Shown piece by piece: positions 23,725 to 34,441 of a DNA stretch of 64,000 nucleotides (positions within the stretch are counted from its first letter, which is position 1; every line of letters starts with the position of its first letter). Source of the stretch: Streptomyces thinghirensis (GTDB lineage: Bacteria; Actinomycetota; Actinomycetia; Streptomycetales; Streptomycetaceae); the NCBI GenBank assembly GCA_021502835.1, contig JAKFGP010000051.1, positions 124,001 to 188,000 on the forward strand, in the 5' to 3' direction. The notes under the pieces were generated by a model. It was given only the letters and a program-made list of their open reading frames with translations, made no database searches and was not told the DNA's origin. A program made the translations under genes and the position numbers.

Positions 23725-24077
23725 TCAGGCCGCCTTCACCTCGTACGTGTCCACCCGCACCGCCTCGTCGTCCAGGCACTCACCGGTCGCCAGGGTCGAA
23801 GCGCTGCTTGAGCAGTGGGGGAGGCGACGAAGGGGCGGCCCTGGTGGGTGCCGGTCAAGCCGCGGGAGAGGACCGCCGCGCCGGTGAACGGGTCCCGGTT
23901 GTCGATGGCGTACAACTCGCCGCCCCGGTCGCGGAACAGGGCCACCTGGCCGCCGTCCGGCAGCAGGGCCGCGACGCCCCGGCCCGGGAGCAGGGCGCCG
24001 AGGTCGCAGGCCGTGAACCAGTCGTCCGTCAGGGCGCAGGCGACCTTCAGGTCGGTCGTCTCGGGTGCCAGGGTCAT
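23725..24077 (-). CDS. nirD: nitrite reductase small subunit NirD (frameshifted)
   Basis: About 117 residues, Rieske-like fold subunit of assimilatory NADH-nitrite reductase. It has DWFTACDLGALLPGRGVAAL, QVALFRD and ELYAIDNRDPFTGAAVLSRG, and an end RVDTYEVKAA in a second frame. As usual for NirD, no Rieske Cys-His pairs are seen. Its ATG overlaps the nirB TGA (ATGA), indicating translational coupling. Confidence 0.92.
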
Positions 24078-26709
24078 CGCCGGGTGCTTCCTTCCAGGAG
24101 GTCGTTCTCGAGGTCTTCCTCGGTGCGCCGCAGGCTGATGCTCAGCAGCGGCAGGTCGGGCTTCATCTGGTCGCGCTCGGGCACGAAGCCCACGACCGGG
24201 TCGGGGTGTCGGGCGCGTTCACGAAGGACACGAACCGGGCCAGCTTCCCAGGGGTCGTTGATGGTCTCGGCCCACTCGTCGCGGTAGTGCGAGGACGTGG
24301 GCCCGCATCAGGGACTCCAGCTCGTCGCAGATGCCGAGCGAGTCGTGCACGACGACGTCCCGCACGTGGTCCAGTCCGCCGGGGACGCGCTCCAGCCAGG
24401 TGGAGGTGCGCTCCAGCTTGTCGGCGGTGCGGATGTAGAACATCAGGAACCGGTCGATCAGGCGGACCAGTTCGGCGTCGGACAGGTCCTGCGCGAGCAG
24501 GTCCGCGTGGCGCGGGGTGGCGCCGCCGTTGCCGCCGACGTAGAGGTTCCAGCCGTTGGACGTGGCGATCACACCGAAGTCCTTGGACTGTGCCTCGGCG
24601 CACTCGCGGGCGCACCCGGAGACCGCCGACTTCAGCTTGTGCGGGGAGCGCAGGCCCCGGTAGCGCAGCTCCAGGTCGATCGCCATGCGCACCGAGTCCT
24701 GGACGCCGTAACGGCACCAGGTCTGCCCCACGCAGGACTTCACCGTGCGCAGCGACTTCCCGTACGCGTGCCCGGACTCGAAGCCGGCGTCCACCAGCCG
24801 GGCCCAGATCACCGGCAGCTGCTCGACGCGGGCGCCGAACATGTCGATGCGCTGGCCGCCGGTGATCTTCGTGTAGAGCCCGAAGTCGCGGGCGATCTCA
24901 CCGATGACGATCAGCTTCTCGGGGGCGATCTCGCCGCCGGGGATGCGCGGGACGACGGAGTACGAGCCGTTCTTCTGGAGGTTGGCCAGGAAATGGTCGT
25001 TGGTGTCCTGGAGGGCCGCCTGTTCGCCCTCCAGGACGTGGCCGCTCGCGCCGATCGCCGGGGCGAGGGAGGCGATGATCGAGCCGACCGCCGGCTTGCA
25101 CACCTCGCAGCCGTCACCGCCCCGGGCGCCCTCCCCGGCCGTGCCGGTCCCAGCAGCTCGCGGTAGGAGGTGATCCGCAGGGCGCGGACGATCTCGTACA
25201 GCTCCTCGCGGGTCTGCGCGAAGCAGCCGCACAGGCCCTTGTCGACCTCGACGCCGCTCTTCGCCTCCAGCTCGGCGGTGACCAGCTGGCCGAGCACCTT
25301 CACGCAGGAGCCGCAGCCGGTGCCGGCCTTGGTGCACTTCTTCACCTCGGGCACGGTCATGCAGGAGTGCTCCGTCACCGCGCCGCGGATCGCGCCCTTG
25401 GTGACGTTGTGGCAGGAGCAGATCACCGCGTCGTCGGGGAGCGCGGACGGGCCCAGCTGGGCCGGGGCCCCGGCGCCGGCGGGGCAGTACGAGGGACTCG
25501 GGGGAGACCGGCGGGACGGAGCCGGTGAAGGCGCGCAGCGTGCCGTACGCCTCCGCGTCGCCGACCAGGATGCCGCCGAGCAGCGTGCCGTCGCGGCCGA
25601 CGACCAGCTTCTTGTACAGGCCCGCGCGGGAGTCGGAGTAGACGACGTCCAGGCAGTCCTCGGCGGTGCCGTGCGCGTCGCCGAAGGACGCCACGTCCAC
25701 GCCGAGCAGCTTCAGCTTGGTGGACAGGTCGGCGCCGGTGAAGGACGCCTCCTGGGCGGCGATGGTCGCGGCGGCCGTCTCGGCCTGCTCGTAACCGGGC
25801 GCCACCAGCCCGTACACCCGCCCGTCGGACGCCCAGCGCGCACTCGCCGATCGCGAACACGCGCTCGTCGGTGACCGTGCGGCACCGCTCGTCGACGCTG
25901 ATGCCGCCGCGCCTCGCCGACCGCCAGTCCGCAGTCGCGGGCCAGCTGGTCGCGGGGGCGGACACCGGCGCTGAAGACCACCAGGTCGGTGGCGAGTTCG
26001 GAACCGTCGGACAGCTTCATGCCGGTGACGGTGCCCGACGCGTCGTCGACCAGGATCTCCCTGCGTGCCGACGCCCGTGTGGACGGACAGGCCCATGCCC
26101 TCGATGGTGCGCAGCAGCGCGGCGCCGCCGCCCTCGTCGACCTGGACCGGCATCAGGCGGGGCGCGAACTCCACGATGTGCGAGGTGAGCCCGAGGCCCT
26201 TGAGCGCGCCGGCCGCCTCCAGGCCGAGGAGCCCGCCGCCGACCACCGCGCCGGTCGTCGCGGTCTTCGCGTACTCCTCGATGGCGAGCAGGTCCTCGAT
26301 CGTCCGGTAGACGAAGCAGCCCTCGGCGTCCTTGCCGGGGGACCGGCGGGACGAAGGGGTAGGAGCCGGTGGCGAGCACGAGGACGTCGTAGTCGACGAC
26401 CAGCCCGGAGCGGGCGGTCACCTTGCGCGCGTCCCGGTCGACGGTCACCGCGGGGTCGCCGACGCGCAGTTCGATGCCGTGCTCGTCGATGAAGGCCAGG
26501 TCGGTCATCGACAGGTCGTCGGGGGTCTTGCCCGAGAAGTACGAGGTGAGCTGGACGCGGTCGTAGGCGGGGCGCGGCTCCTCGCACAGCACGACCACGC
26601 GGTGCGTGGCGGTCAGGCCGCGCTCGGCGAGTGCTTCGAGGAAGCGCTGGCCGACCATGCCGTGGCCGACGAGCACGATGGTGGGGGTGGGCCCCGGGGT
26701 GGCGGTCAT
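24074..26709 (-). CDS. nirB: assimilatory nitrite reductase large subunit NirB (frameshifted)
   Basis: Reduces nitrite to ammonium with NADH. About 875 residues. Order of domains: FAD/NADH reductase (IVLVGHGMVGQRFLEAL, AVVGGGLLGLEAAGAL), BFD-like [2Fe-2S] domain (ICSCHNVTKG and GTGCGSC), ferredoxin-like half domains, then the [4Fe-4S]-siroheme site with CVGQTWC and GCARECAEA. At least seven frame switches, all between conserved blocks. Start ATG 26709 overlaps the stop of the upstream flavoprotein gene (TGATG). Siroheme supply may come from the chelatase at 39840. Confidence 0.94.
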
Positions 26710-27948
26710 CAGGAGCCTCCGTCATTGGTGAGCAGGTGGAGCAGGGGGCCGCCGTCGGACGGGAGCGGCTCTGCTCCCTCCCAGGCGCGCGCCAGCGCGC
26801 CGACGGTCGCCGAGTTCGCCGACCAGGACCCCGCCGACCAGCCGGTCGTCGCGGACGACGACCTTGCGGTAGGTGCCCCGGGTGGCGTCGGCGAGCTGCA
26901 CGACGTCGTCGCCGGGGCGGGGGTCGGTCTCGCCGAACGCGGCGAGGTCGAAGGGGCTGCCGGGCCCGAAGGGGCTGCCGGGTCCGGTAGGGTGGAGCCG
27001 GGTCAAGGGGACCGGGTGCCGGTGTAGCGGGCGGCCGTGCCGTCCCCCGGCGAGCAAGCTCGACAGCGCGCCGGCCTGTTCGAGGGCGAGGCGCGGCCAG
27101 CCCCTACCCACGCCCCGCGTGCTGGGCGCAGTCGCCGACGGCGCGGATGTGCGGGTCGGAGGTGCGCAGCTCGTCGTCGACGACCACGCCCTTGGCGACC
27201 TCCAGCCCCGCCGCCTGCGCGAGGCCGACGCGCGGCCGGACCCACGCAGGCGAGGACGACCAGGTCGGCGCCGAGCGCGTACCCGTCGGCCATCTCCACC
27301 GACCGCACCGCCCCGCCGACCGAGCGCACGTCCCGTACCCGGCACTCGGTGTGCACCTCGACGCCGAGGTCCTCCAGATGCCGCCGCACGAGCGCCGGAG
27401 GCGGCCGGGGTCGGCTGGCGCTCCATGAGCCGCTCGGACTGCTGGGCGAGGACGACCTGCGCGCCGCGTACGGCCAGCGCGCGGGCGGCGGGGACGCCGA
27501 GCAGCCCGCCGCCGATGACGACCGCCCGCACCCCGGCCGTACCGCCTTGGACAGCCCCCGGGCGGTCGTCCATCGTCCGGAAGGCGTGCACGCCCTCGGG
27601 CGGTTGCCGGTCCGGGGTGGGCAGGCCGCGCAGGGGTGGCAGTACGGCGTTGGAGCCGGTGGCCATGACCAGCGTGTCGTACGCGATCACCGAGCCGTCG
27701 GCGGCCCCGGTCCAGCCGTCCGGCCCGGTCGACGCCGGCGACGCGCAGCAGCCCGGCGGGCCCCGGCAGGGCGATCACCGCAGGGCCGCCACCGGCCGGC
27801 CAGCACCTCGGCGACAGCACCCGGTTGGCACGGGCGGTGCTCCTCGTCGCCGACCAGCAGCGCGGGCGTGCCCAGCTCACCGAGCCGCCGGGCGAGCGTC
27901 ACGCCCGCGAGTCGGCGCCGATCACCACCACCGCGTATTCGAGGTCAT
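26709..27948 (-). CDS. FAD-dependent oxidoreductase of the nir operon (frameshifted)
   Basis: About 410 residues, resembling only the FAD/NADH half of NirB or a nitrite-reductase-associated rubredoxin/ferredoxin reductase. Blocks seen are AVVVIGA at the N-terminus, LVMATGSNAVLPPL, AVVIGGGLLGVPAARALAVRG, HIRAVGDCAQH and GTYRKVVVRDD. No Fe-S cysteine clusters are present. It is translationally coupled to nirB through TGATG. The start is uncertain because ATG 27948 is one base out of frame with the first strand. Roughly six frame switches. Confidence 0.75.
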
Positions 27949-27971
27949 GGCAACGAGCGTGCGGTGCGGGT

Positions 27972-28007
27972 GTTACCCGCGGCATCGCGTCTGTTTCCGC
28001 GGGGAAC
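27972..28007 (-). promoter_or_regulatory. candidate GlnR box of the nir operon
   Basis: On the minus strand GAAAC-n6-GATGC-n6-TAAC lies about 25-60 bases upstream of the first nir gene. It only partly fits the GlnR pattern (gTnAC-n6-GaAAC repeated). The assignment leans on the known control of nirB by GlnR in S. coelicolor. Confidence 0.35.
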
Positions 28008-28145
28008 GCTGCTGGCCTCAGCGGGGGCGGGGGGCGGGTGTGAGGACGCGGTCAGGCCTCACGGCCCCCTCGCACCCGGCGGGCAACCTCAGAAGACCCC
28101 CATCTCGATGGACGGCACATCCATACCGTCCATAAGCTCGCGATC

Positions 28146-28930
28146 ATGCCCGACATATCGCTGACCACGGTCGTCCTGCTCTGCCTCGCGGCCCTCGCGG
28201 CCGGCCTGGATCGACGCCGTGGTCGGCGGTGGCGGCCTCTGCTGCTGCCGGCGCTGCTGCTCGGGCTGCCCGCCGGCACCCTGGCCGCGCACGCGCTGGG
28301 CACCAACAAGGCGGTCGCCATCGTCGGCACCACCGGAGCGGCGGTGACCTACGCCCGCAAGGCGCCCGTGGACGTCCGCATGGCCGTCCGCATCGGCCTC
28401 GCGGCGCTGGCCGGCCTCGTCGGGGCGGGGCCTTCCTGGCGGCCGGGATGAGCACCGAGGTGCTCAAGCCGGTGATCGTGGTGGTGCTGCTCGCGGTCGC
28501 GGCCTTCGTGATCCTCCGCCCCGCCTTCGGCACCGCCCCCGCCACCGGCCCGGCCACCCGCCGCCGGATCTTCGCGCCGCGATCGGCCTCGCGGGTCTCG
28601 GCATCGGTTTCTACGACGGTCTCGTCGGCCCGGGCACGGGGACCTTCCTGGTCCTGGCCTCACCGCACTCCTCACCTGGACCTGGTGACCGCCTCCGCCA
28701 CCGCGAAGAACGTCACCGCTACGTACCAACGCGGGCGCCCTCGCCACCTTCGCCTGGCAGGGCGCCGTGCTGTGGCAGCTGGCCGGCCTGATGGCCGTCT
28801 TCAACCTCGCCGGCGGCATGTTCGGCGCGCACACACCCTCAAGAAGGGCAGCGGCTTCGTCCGCGTCGTTCTGCTGACGGTGGTCTTCGCACTGGTGGCG
28901 AACCTGGCCTACGAGCAGTGGGTGGCCTAG
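28146..28930 (+). CDS. TauE/SafE-family anion exporter (frameshifted)
   Basis: Integral membrane protein of about 260 residues with repeated halves. The first half has DAVVGGGGLLLLPALLLG and GTNKAVAIVGTTGAAVTYAR, the second IGFYDGLVGPGTGTFLVLA and ATAKNVT, the typical paired motifs of the family. Family members move sulfite, sulfoacetate or other organic anions. Four frame switches near 28205, 28435, 28575-28670 and 28735. The stop overlaps that of the convergent GH3 gene within CTAG. Confidence 0.88.
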
Positions 28931-30764
28931 GAGGCGTCGTGGCCGTACGACAGCCCGTGCCCGGGCGGAAGAGGATCTCGGCCGGGTCGTCGGCCCGCTG
29001 GATGGGCACGGGCAGCTTGCCGCGCGGCTCGACCCGGCCGGCGATCACCCGGGCGCGGCGCCCAGTTCGACCTCGGTCCAACGGTAGGAGACCAGTGAGG
29101 CCGGGACGCCGCCGAGGTGGGCGATGTCGTAGGGGTTGCGCACCGCGAGGTGGACGATGGGGACGCCGTCGCGAGCAGCCGGGACACCAGGGTGCGCTGG
29201 GCGCTGGTGGCGCCGACGTTGTCGGTGGTGACCACCACCGCGTCCCGTCCCCGCGCGGCGGCCACGGCCTCGTCGATCTTCGCCGCGTCGGGCGCCGGCC
29301 CGGTGGCGAGTGCGTGGTCCGGCAGCCCAGTTCGTCGAACGCCTTGGCCAGCTCAGGCACCGTGGTGCGGGTGTCGTCGGTCGGGAAGGCCGGGCTGGCG
29401 CCGACCACGAGCAGCTTCCGCTGCCCGGCGCGGCACGTGGAGCGCCTCGTTCTCGTTGACCAGCAGGGTGGTGGTGCGCTCGGCGATCCGGCGGCGGCGA
29501 GCCGGTGCCGGCGGGCACCGACGACCCGGTCGACCACCTTTGGGAGACGTAGGGGCTGCCGTCGAGCAGGCCGGCCTTGTCCTTGATCCGCAGGATGCGC
29601 AGGACCGACTCGTCGGAGAGCCGGTCCTCGGTGATCTCTCCGCCAGCGGACTTGCCGCCAGGACGCGCCGTTGTAGGCGACGTCGATGTCGGGCGGGAAC
29701 AGCAGTTGGTCGGCGCCGGCCTTGAGGGCGAGGACGGGCACGCGGTCGTCGCCGTACTTGGTGCGCACGCCCTGCATGTTGAGGGCGTCGGTGACGATCA
29801 CGCCGTCGAAGCCGAGTTCGTCGCGCAGCACGCCCTGGAGGATCGTGGGCGACAGGGTGGCCGGTTCGTTGCTGGGGTCGAGCGCGGGGACCTGGAGGTG
29901 CGCGGTCATGATCGAGTCGACACCGGCGGCGATCGCGGCCTTGAAGGGCGGGGGCGTCGACGCGGTCCCACTCCTCGCGGGTGTGGGTGATCACGGGCAG
30001 TCCGGTGTGGCTGTCCTGCGCGGTGTCCCCGTGGCCCGGGAAGTGCTTGGCGCAGGCCACGACGCCGGCCCGCTGGTAGCCCGTCACCTGTGCCGCCACC
30101 ATGCGACCGACGTCGCGGGCGTCGGCGCCGAAGGAGCGGACGTTGATGATGGGGTTGGCCGGATTGACGTTGACGTCGGCGACCGGGGCGAAGTTCTGAT
30201 GGATGCCCAGGGCGGCGAGTTCGGTGCCCGATATCCGTCCGGCGGTGCGCGCGTCGGAGAGCAGCGGCCCGCGCCGAGCGCCATCGCGCCCGGCAGCTGG
30301 GTGGCGCCGCTGCCGATGCGCACGTTGGCCCCGTGCTCCTGGTCGATGGAGATCAGGGAGGGGATGGGGGTGGGCAGCGAGAGCGAGGCCCGCTGCACAC
30401 CGTTCGTCAGGTCCGCGACCTGGCGGGGGTCCTGGATGTTGTTGGCCCAGCCGGAGAAGTAGATGACACCGCCGATGTGGTACTTGGCGATCAGCTCGGC
30501 CACGGTGCGGACGCCGAGCTCCCTGAGATTGCGGTCCTGGTCGAACTGGCTGGGAGAAGTCGCCGACGTACCGTAGAAGTACGGTACGAACAGCTGGCCG
30601 ACCTTTGCCTCGACGCTCATCCTGGAGATGATCCTCTTGAGGCGGTGGTCGCGCTTGTGCGCGACCGCGGGGTGGCTGTCACACCCACGACGCCCGTCGC
30701 GCTCGCGGCGACCACGGTCCGCGGAGGCGAGAACGGTTCGTCTGGACAGACTCCGGTCCTGCAT
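28927..30764 (-). CDS. secreted GH3 beta-N-acetylhexosaminidase (frameshifted)
   Basis: About 610 residues. The N-terminus MQDRSLSRRTVLAS is a twin-arginine-type signal. The GH3 barrel has GGVIYFSGWANNIQDP, SIDQEHGANVRIG, CAKHFPGHGDTAQDSHTGLP (the His-Asp dyad of NagZ-type enzymes) and FDGVIVTDALNMQGV carrying the nucleophile Asp. A second alpha/beta domain follows (LLVVGASPAFPTDD to LSYGHDAS). About six frame switches. It probably releases GlcNAc from chitin or murein fragments. The site at 30867-30888 upstream suggests DasR control together with the chitinase. Confidence 0.88.
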
Positions 30765-30866
30765 GCGGACATGCTCCTTCCAGCCTTGCCCATCAAGGGA
30801 ATTGAAGGAAATGTGCAGTACTCCGAACAGCGGGAAAGGTAGCCCGCGGAGCACGGCTGGGCAATA

Positions 30867-30888
30867 GGTCTAGACAAAAGGACTAGAC
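30867..30888. promoter_or_regulatory. DasR-type element upstream of the hexosaminidase
   Basis: GGTCTAGAC at 30867-30875 and GACTAGAC at 30881-30888 resemble the DasR consensus TGGTCTAGACCA. They lie about 105-125 bases before the GH3 start, and the second half overlaps the TAG stop of the gene upstream. Confidence 0.55.
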
Positions 30889-31800
30889 AGAAGGGCCAGT
30901 CTTCGCCGGGCCTCGCCGCAGATCCAGCAGCTCCACCATCCCGGTCGTGTCCTCCTCCCCGTGGCCCTCGGCGAGCCACCGCTCCATGAGCGCCGTGTAC
31001 GGAGTCAGCAGCTCCGCGCTCACCCCCTGCTCCTCGGCCGTGCGCAGCAGCGTCGCGTTGCCCGCCACCTGCATGGCGAGGTTGGAGACGACGTCCTTGC
31101 CGTAGTCGCCGCTCTCCAGCTGGTCGGCGGCCAGGTGGGCGGAGCCGGTCATCGCGCCGAGCCACGACACCAGCAGCGGCGCGAAGTCCTTGGGGGCGAT
31201 GTCCTCGGGGCCGATCAGCGCGAAGGCGTGCGTGATGCCCGCGAACATGCCGCTCATCGCGCTCAGCAGCGCCACGTCGTGCAGCGCCGCGAACCCCGCG
31301 TCCTCGCCGACGTAACGCGTGCCGGCCGGGACGGCGAGGGTCTCCCGGTGCTCCTCGAACAACTCCGGCGGAGCCGCTGTAGAAGACGTACGCGCCGGAA
31401 CCGGCGTCCCCGATCATCGGCGGTACGGCCATGACCCCGCCGTCCAGGAAGCGGGCCCCGCGCTCCTCGCCCAGGCGGCGCGGGCGCGGCCCTCGGCGGG
31501 CGTGCCGGTGGTGAGGTTCACCAGGTCCCGCCCGGTCAGGTCGACCCCGTCCAGGGCCTCGCCGACCGAGGCGTCGTCGAGCAGGCAGGCGATCACCAGG
31601 CGGCTCGCGGCCACCGCCCCGGCCGCGCTCGCGGCGACCGTGGCGCCGTCGGCGGCGAGGGCCTCGGCGCGGGCCGGGGTGCGGTTCCAGACGGTCACGG
31701 GGTGTCCGGCGGCGAGCCAGGCGCGGACCAGGGCGGTCCCCATGGCGCCGGCGCCGAGGACGGTGAGCGGAATACGGGCGGTGGAAGTCTTGTCAGTCAT
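30883..31800 (-). CDS. NADP-binding dehydrogenase, imine-reductase / beta-hydroxyacid-dehydrogenase type (frameshifted)
   Basis: About 305 residues. The Rossmann motif LGAGAMGTALVRAWLAAGHPV is followed by VWNRTPARA and the linker NLTTGTP. After a frame switch come GGVMAVPPMIGDAGSGAYVFYSGS and an all-helical C-terminal dimerisation domain (GPEDIAPKDFAPLLVSWLGAM). The usual catalytic Lys of hydroxyacid dehydrogenases is not seen, which fits the imine-reductase-like branch. Divergent from an HxlR regulator across a 106-base gap. Confidence 0.85.
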
Positions 31801-31834
31801 GGTGATCAGACTCCGCCGGAAGTGACGGCCCCTC

Positions 31835-31846
31835 AAGTACGTACTT
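31835..31846. promoter_or_regulatory. perfect 12-base palindrome, likely HxlR operator
   Basis: AAGTACGTACTT is a perfect palindrome between the divergent dehydrogenase and HxlR genes. HxlR regulators are known to bind palindromes rich in GTAC/TAC elements, so this is the probable operator for both promoters. Confidence 0.6.
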
Positions 31847-31906
31847 CGAAGTGGGTGGTTACTCCGGGGGAGGCAAGCGGCAGCGGGGTGGGACGGGGCG
31901 ACGGGT

Positions 31907-32294
31907 ATGGGTACGGTACGGCGGCCGGGGGCGGCCGTCTGCGGGGTCGACGCGGCGATGGACGTGATCGGCGGCAAGTGGAAGGTGCTGATCCTGTGGG
32001 CGCTCGGCGAAGGGTGCACCGGTTCGGCGCGCTGCCCGCGCGCTGCCGGGCGTGACGGAGAAGGTGCTCGCCGCGCAGCTGCGGGAGATGGAGGCCGACG
32101 GCATCGTGCACCGCGAGGAGTACTGCGAGGTGCCGCCGCGCGTCGAGTACTCGCTGACCGCCCGGGGCGTCGCCCTCAACGAGGCGCTGGCGCCGCTCGG
32201 CGCGTGGGGGAAGGCGAACGTGCTGAACGCGTCACCGGCTGCCGGTGAGGTGCGCGAAGACGACCACGTTGCCCTGGTATCCGGTACTGCGTGA
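31907..32294 (+). CDS. HxlR-family transcriptional regulator (frameshifted)
   Basis: About 125 residues of winged helix type. VCGVDAAMDVIGGKWKVLIL is the HxlR hallmark, followed after one frame switch (near 32030) by LPGVTEKVLAAQLREMEADG and the wing YCEVPPRVEYSLTARG. The end is uncertain. The frame runs to 32294 and overlaps the convergent sortase gene by about 60 bases; a frame shift would end it near 32248. Confidence 0.82.
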
Positions 32295-32853
32295 GTAGTC
32301 GCCGCCGCAGGTGATGACGCGCAGCTCGGGCCGGTTCGCCGCGCCGTACACCTTCTGGTCGGGGAAGTCCTTCGCGGCGTACACCTCCACCGCGTCGACC
32401 GTGAACACCGCGACGCCGCCGTCGCGCCGGTCGACCTCGATCGTGGCGCCCTTCTTCCAGGGCGCCGAGGCGGTAGAAGACGGCGGGGCCCTCGGCGTTG
32501 TCGACGTGCCCGGCGACGATCGCGGTGCCCGTCTCGCCCGGGTGGTGCCGGCCTCGTACCAGCCGGCCAGGTTCTCCTCCTCGGCGGGCGGCACGTCGAG
32601 GCTGCCGGACGGCGTCAGGCCGAGGCCCGTCATCGGGGCGTCCACGCCGATCGCCGGGATGCGGACGCGGTCCGGCGGCGAGGGCGGCAGCGCGGGCGCC
32701 GCGGGCGGCCTCGCCGGTCTGCCCGGCGCAGGCCTGCGCGGCCGACGGCTGGGGCGGGGCCTCGGCCTGGGCGCCGCCGACGAGCAGCCACGCCCCGGCG
32801 CACAGGGCGACCGCGGTGACGGCCGCTATCGCGGTGTTGCCGACCCTGCGCAT
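32232..32853 (-). CDS. class F sortase (frameshifted)
   Basis: About 205 residues with an N-terminal membrane anchor (AIAAVTAVALCAGAWLLVGG). The catalytic domain shows IVAGHVDN with the active His and RVITCGGDYS with the active Cys. An Arg follows in the strand before GNVVVFAHL. The short TCGGD form fits actinobacterial class F enzymes. Three frame switches. The gene directly upstream encodes an exported protein, which is the usual arrangement for this class. Confidence 0.85.
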
Positions 32854-32867
32854 GACGTCCCCCTCCC

Positions 32868-33501
32868 TAGGGTCCCTCCGTAGGCCTCGCCCCTCCGGGC
32901 CGCGAGGGGCGTCGGACCCGGAGGTGGGGAAGTGCGGTACCGGCGGACGGGCAGCGGAGGGTGCCCGTCGATCCCGTCGCCTCTCGCCCGGCGATGCAGG
33001 AGCCAGGTACCGCCCGGGCGGCGGCGACGGCCAGAGCCGCCACACCGGCCGCGGCTGCACGGGGTCGGGGCCAAGAGGCGCCGCCGACCCCGTCTTCACG
33101 CTTCCTTTGGGATACACCTGCTCACGGGCCGAGGTCAGCGTGACCACCAGGTCGCCCGTCACCCGCAGGCCGCTTCCACCGCAGGTCGCGACGATCTCGT
33201 ACGTCCCCGGCTGGGCGCTCGGCGGCACCCTCGAAGCGGCCCACCGACTCGCCCTCGTCCGCGCCCGGCGCCAGCGGGAACGCGCCGGCGCCCACCGCGC
33301 TGGCGTCACCCGCCGCCGAACTGCCCTCGCCGCACGCCGCCGTGGTCACCATGGCCGGCTCGCCCGGCACGACCGAGGACGGGTACACCTCCAGACCACG
33401 GCAGCTGCGGCCTCCCCGGCGTACGCGGGCGCCGGGGCGGCGAGGCCGACGGCCGCGACGGCGAGCGCGGTACCGGTCAGCAGGCGGGCGGTACGTCGCA
33501 T
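32868..33501 (-). CDS. exported surface protein next to the sortase (frameshifted)
   Basis: About 205 residues. Signal peptide MRRTARLLTGTALAVAAVG ending in AYAGEA. A beta-rich domain follows, with YPSSVVPGEPAMVTTAACG and VPPSAQPGTYEIVATCGGSG. A C-terminal hydrophobic segment (VAALAVAAAGGTWLLHRR) would act as a membrane anchor. No LPXTG-like motif was found. Several frame switches, so the C-terminal limit is approximate. Pairs of this protein type with class F sortases are common in Streptomyces; function unknown. Confidence 0.65.
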
Positions 33502-33790
33502 CGGTGCTCCTTTGAGCTCTTCGGTGGCCCCTGCCCTACCGAGGAAAGTCGCACTGGACGCGCCCCGCCCCCGAGGATGCGCCGGGAATGGGATGAACGG
33601 GTGTCGGGCCCGGCCCCGGCGGGCCCACCCGGGACGCCGTTTCGGCAGGTCACCGGCGTGCGGCGGGAATGTGCCGGAAAAGATCCCGAAGGCGCGCGGC
33701 GCGGGTGAACGGGTGACCGGTGCCTTGAGGACGGACCCGCCGACGCCACGACTTGACCTCAAGCAAAGTCGAGGTATCAGGCTGTCGCAC

Positions 33791-34372
33791 ATGAACACAA
33801 CGACCGCTCCGCTCCATGTGACCCTGCTCGTCGGCAGCAACCGCCACGGCCGCTTCGGCCCCGTCGTCGCCGACTGGTCTTGGGCCACCTCCGGGCCCAC
33901 GACGACCTGGTCCCGGAGGTGGTGGACGTCGCCGCGACCGACCTGCCCACGACCTTCGCCCCGACCCCGGAGGCCACCGCCGCGCTGGCGGAGATCACCC
34001 CGAAACTGGCGAGCGCCGACGCGTTCGTCGTGCTCACCCCCGAGTACAACCACTCGTTCCCGGCGGGCCTGAAGAACGTCATCGACTGGCACTTCAATGA
34101 GTGGCAGGCCAAGCCCGTCGGCCTCGTCTCCTACGGGGGTCTGGCCGGCGGCCTGCGCGCCTCGGAGCACCTGCGCCAGGTCTTCGCCGAGCTGCACGCC
34201 GTCACCGTCCGCGACACCGTCTCCTTCCACAACGCGGGCGCCTCGTTCGACGACGAGGGCGGGCTCAGGGACCCGTCGGGACCGGACGCGGCGGCGAAGA
34301 CGATGCTGGACCAGCTGGGTGGTGGGGGCGCGTCCTGCGGAGGCGAAGGAGAAGCGGCCGTACGACGCCTGA
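33791..34372 (+). CDS. NADPH-dependent FMN reductase (frameshifted)
   Basis: Flavodoxin-like reductase of about 190 residues. VTLLVGSNRHGRFGPVVADW binds the FMN phosphate. DAFVVLTPEYNHSFPAGLKN and KPVGLVSYGGLAGGLRA are the other family blocks. Frame switches near 33885 and 34315 give the end KEKRPYDA. Quinone, azo-dye or flavin reduction are all possible. Confidence 0.88.
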
Positions 34373-34375
34373 CAC

Positions 34376-34418
34376 GGCGCCGGCCGGCACCCTCACGGCG
34401 AGGATGCCGGCCGGCGCC
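34376..34418. terminator. 14-bp-stem bidirectional terminator
   Basis: GGCGCCGGCCGGCA pairs perfectly with TGCCGGCCGGCGCC across a 15-base loop, between the convergent FMN reductase and M4 protease genes. Confidence 0.8.
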
Positions 34419-34441
34419 GGGGGCGGACCGGACCCTGTTGG

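Noticed and set aside
23725..24077. NirD as a Rieske iron-sulfur ferredoxin
   Set aside because: The Cys-His pairs that bind the cluster are absent, and the gene is coupled to nirB.
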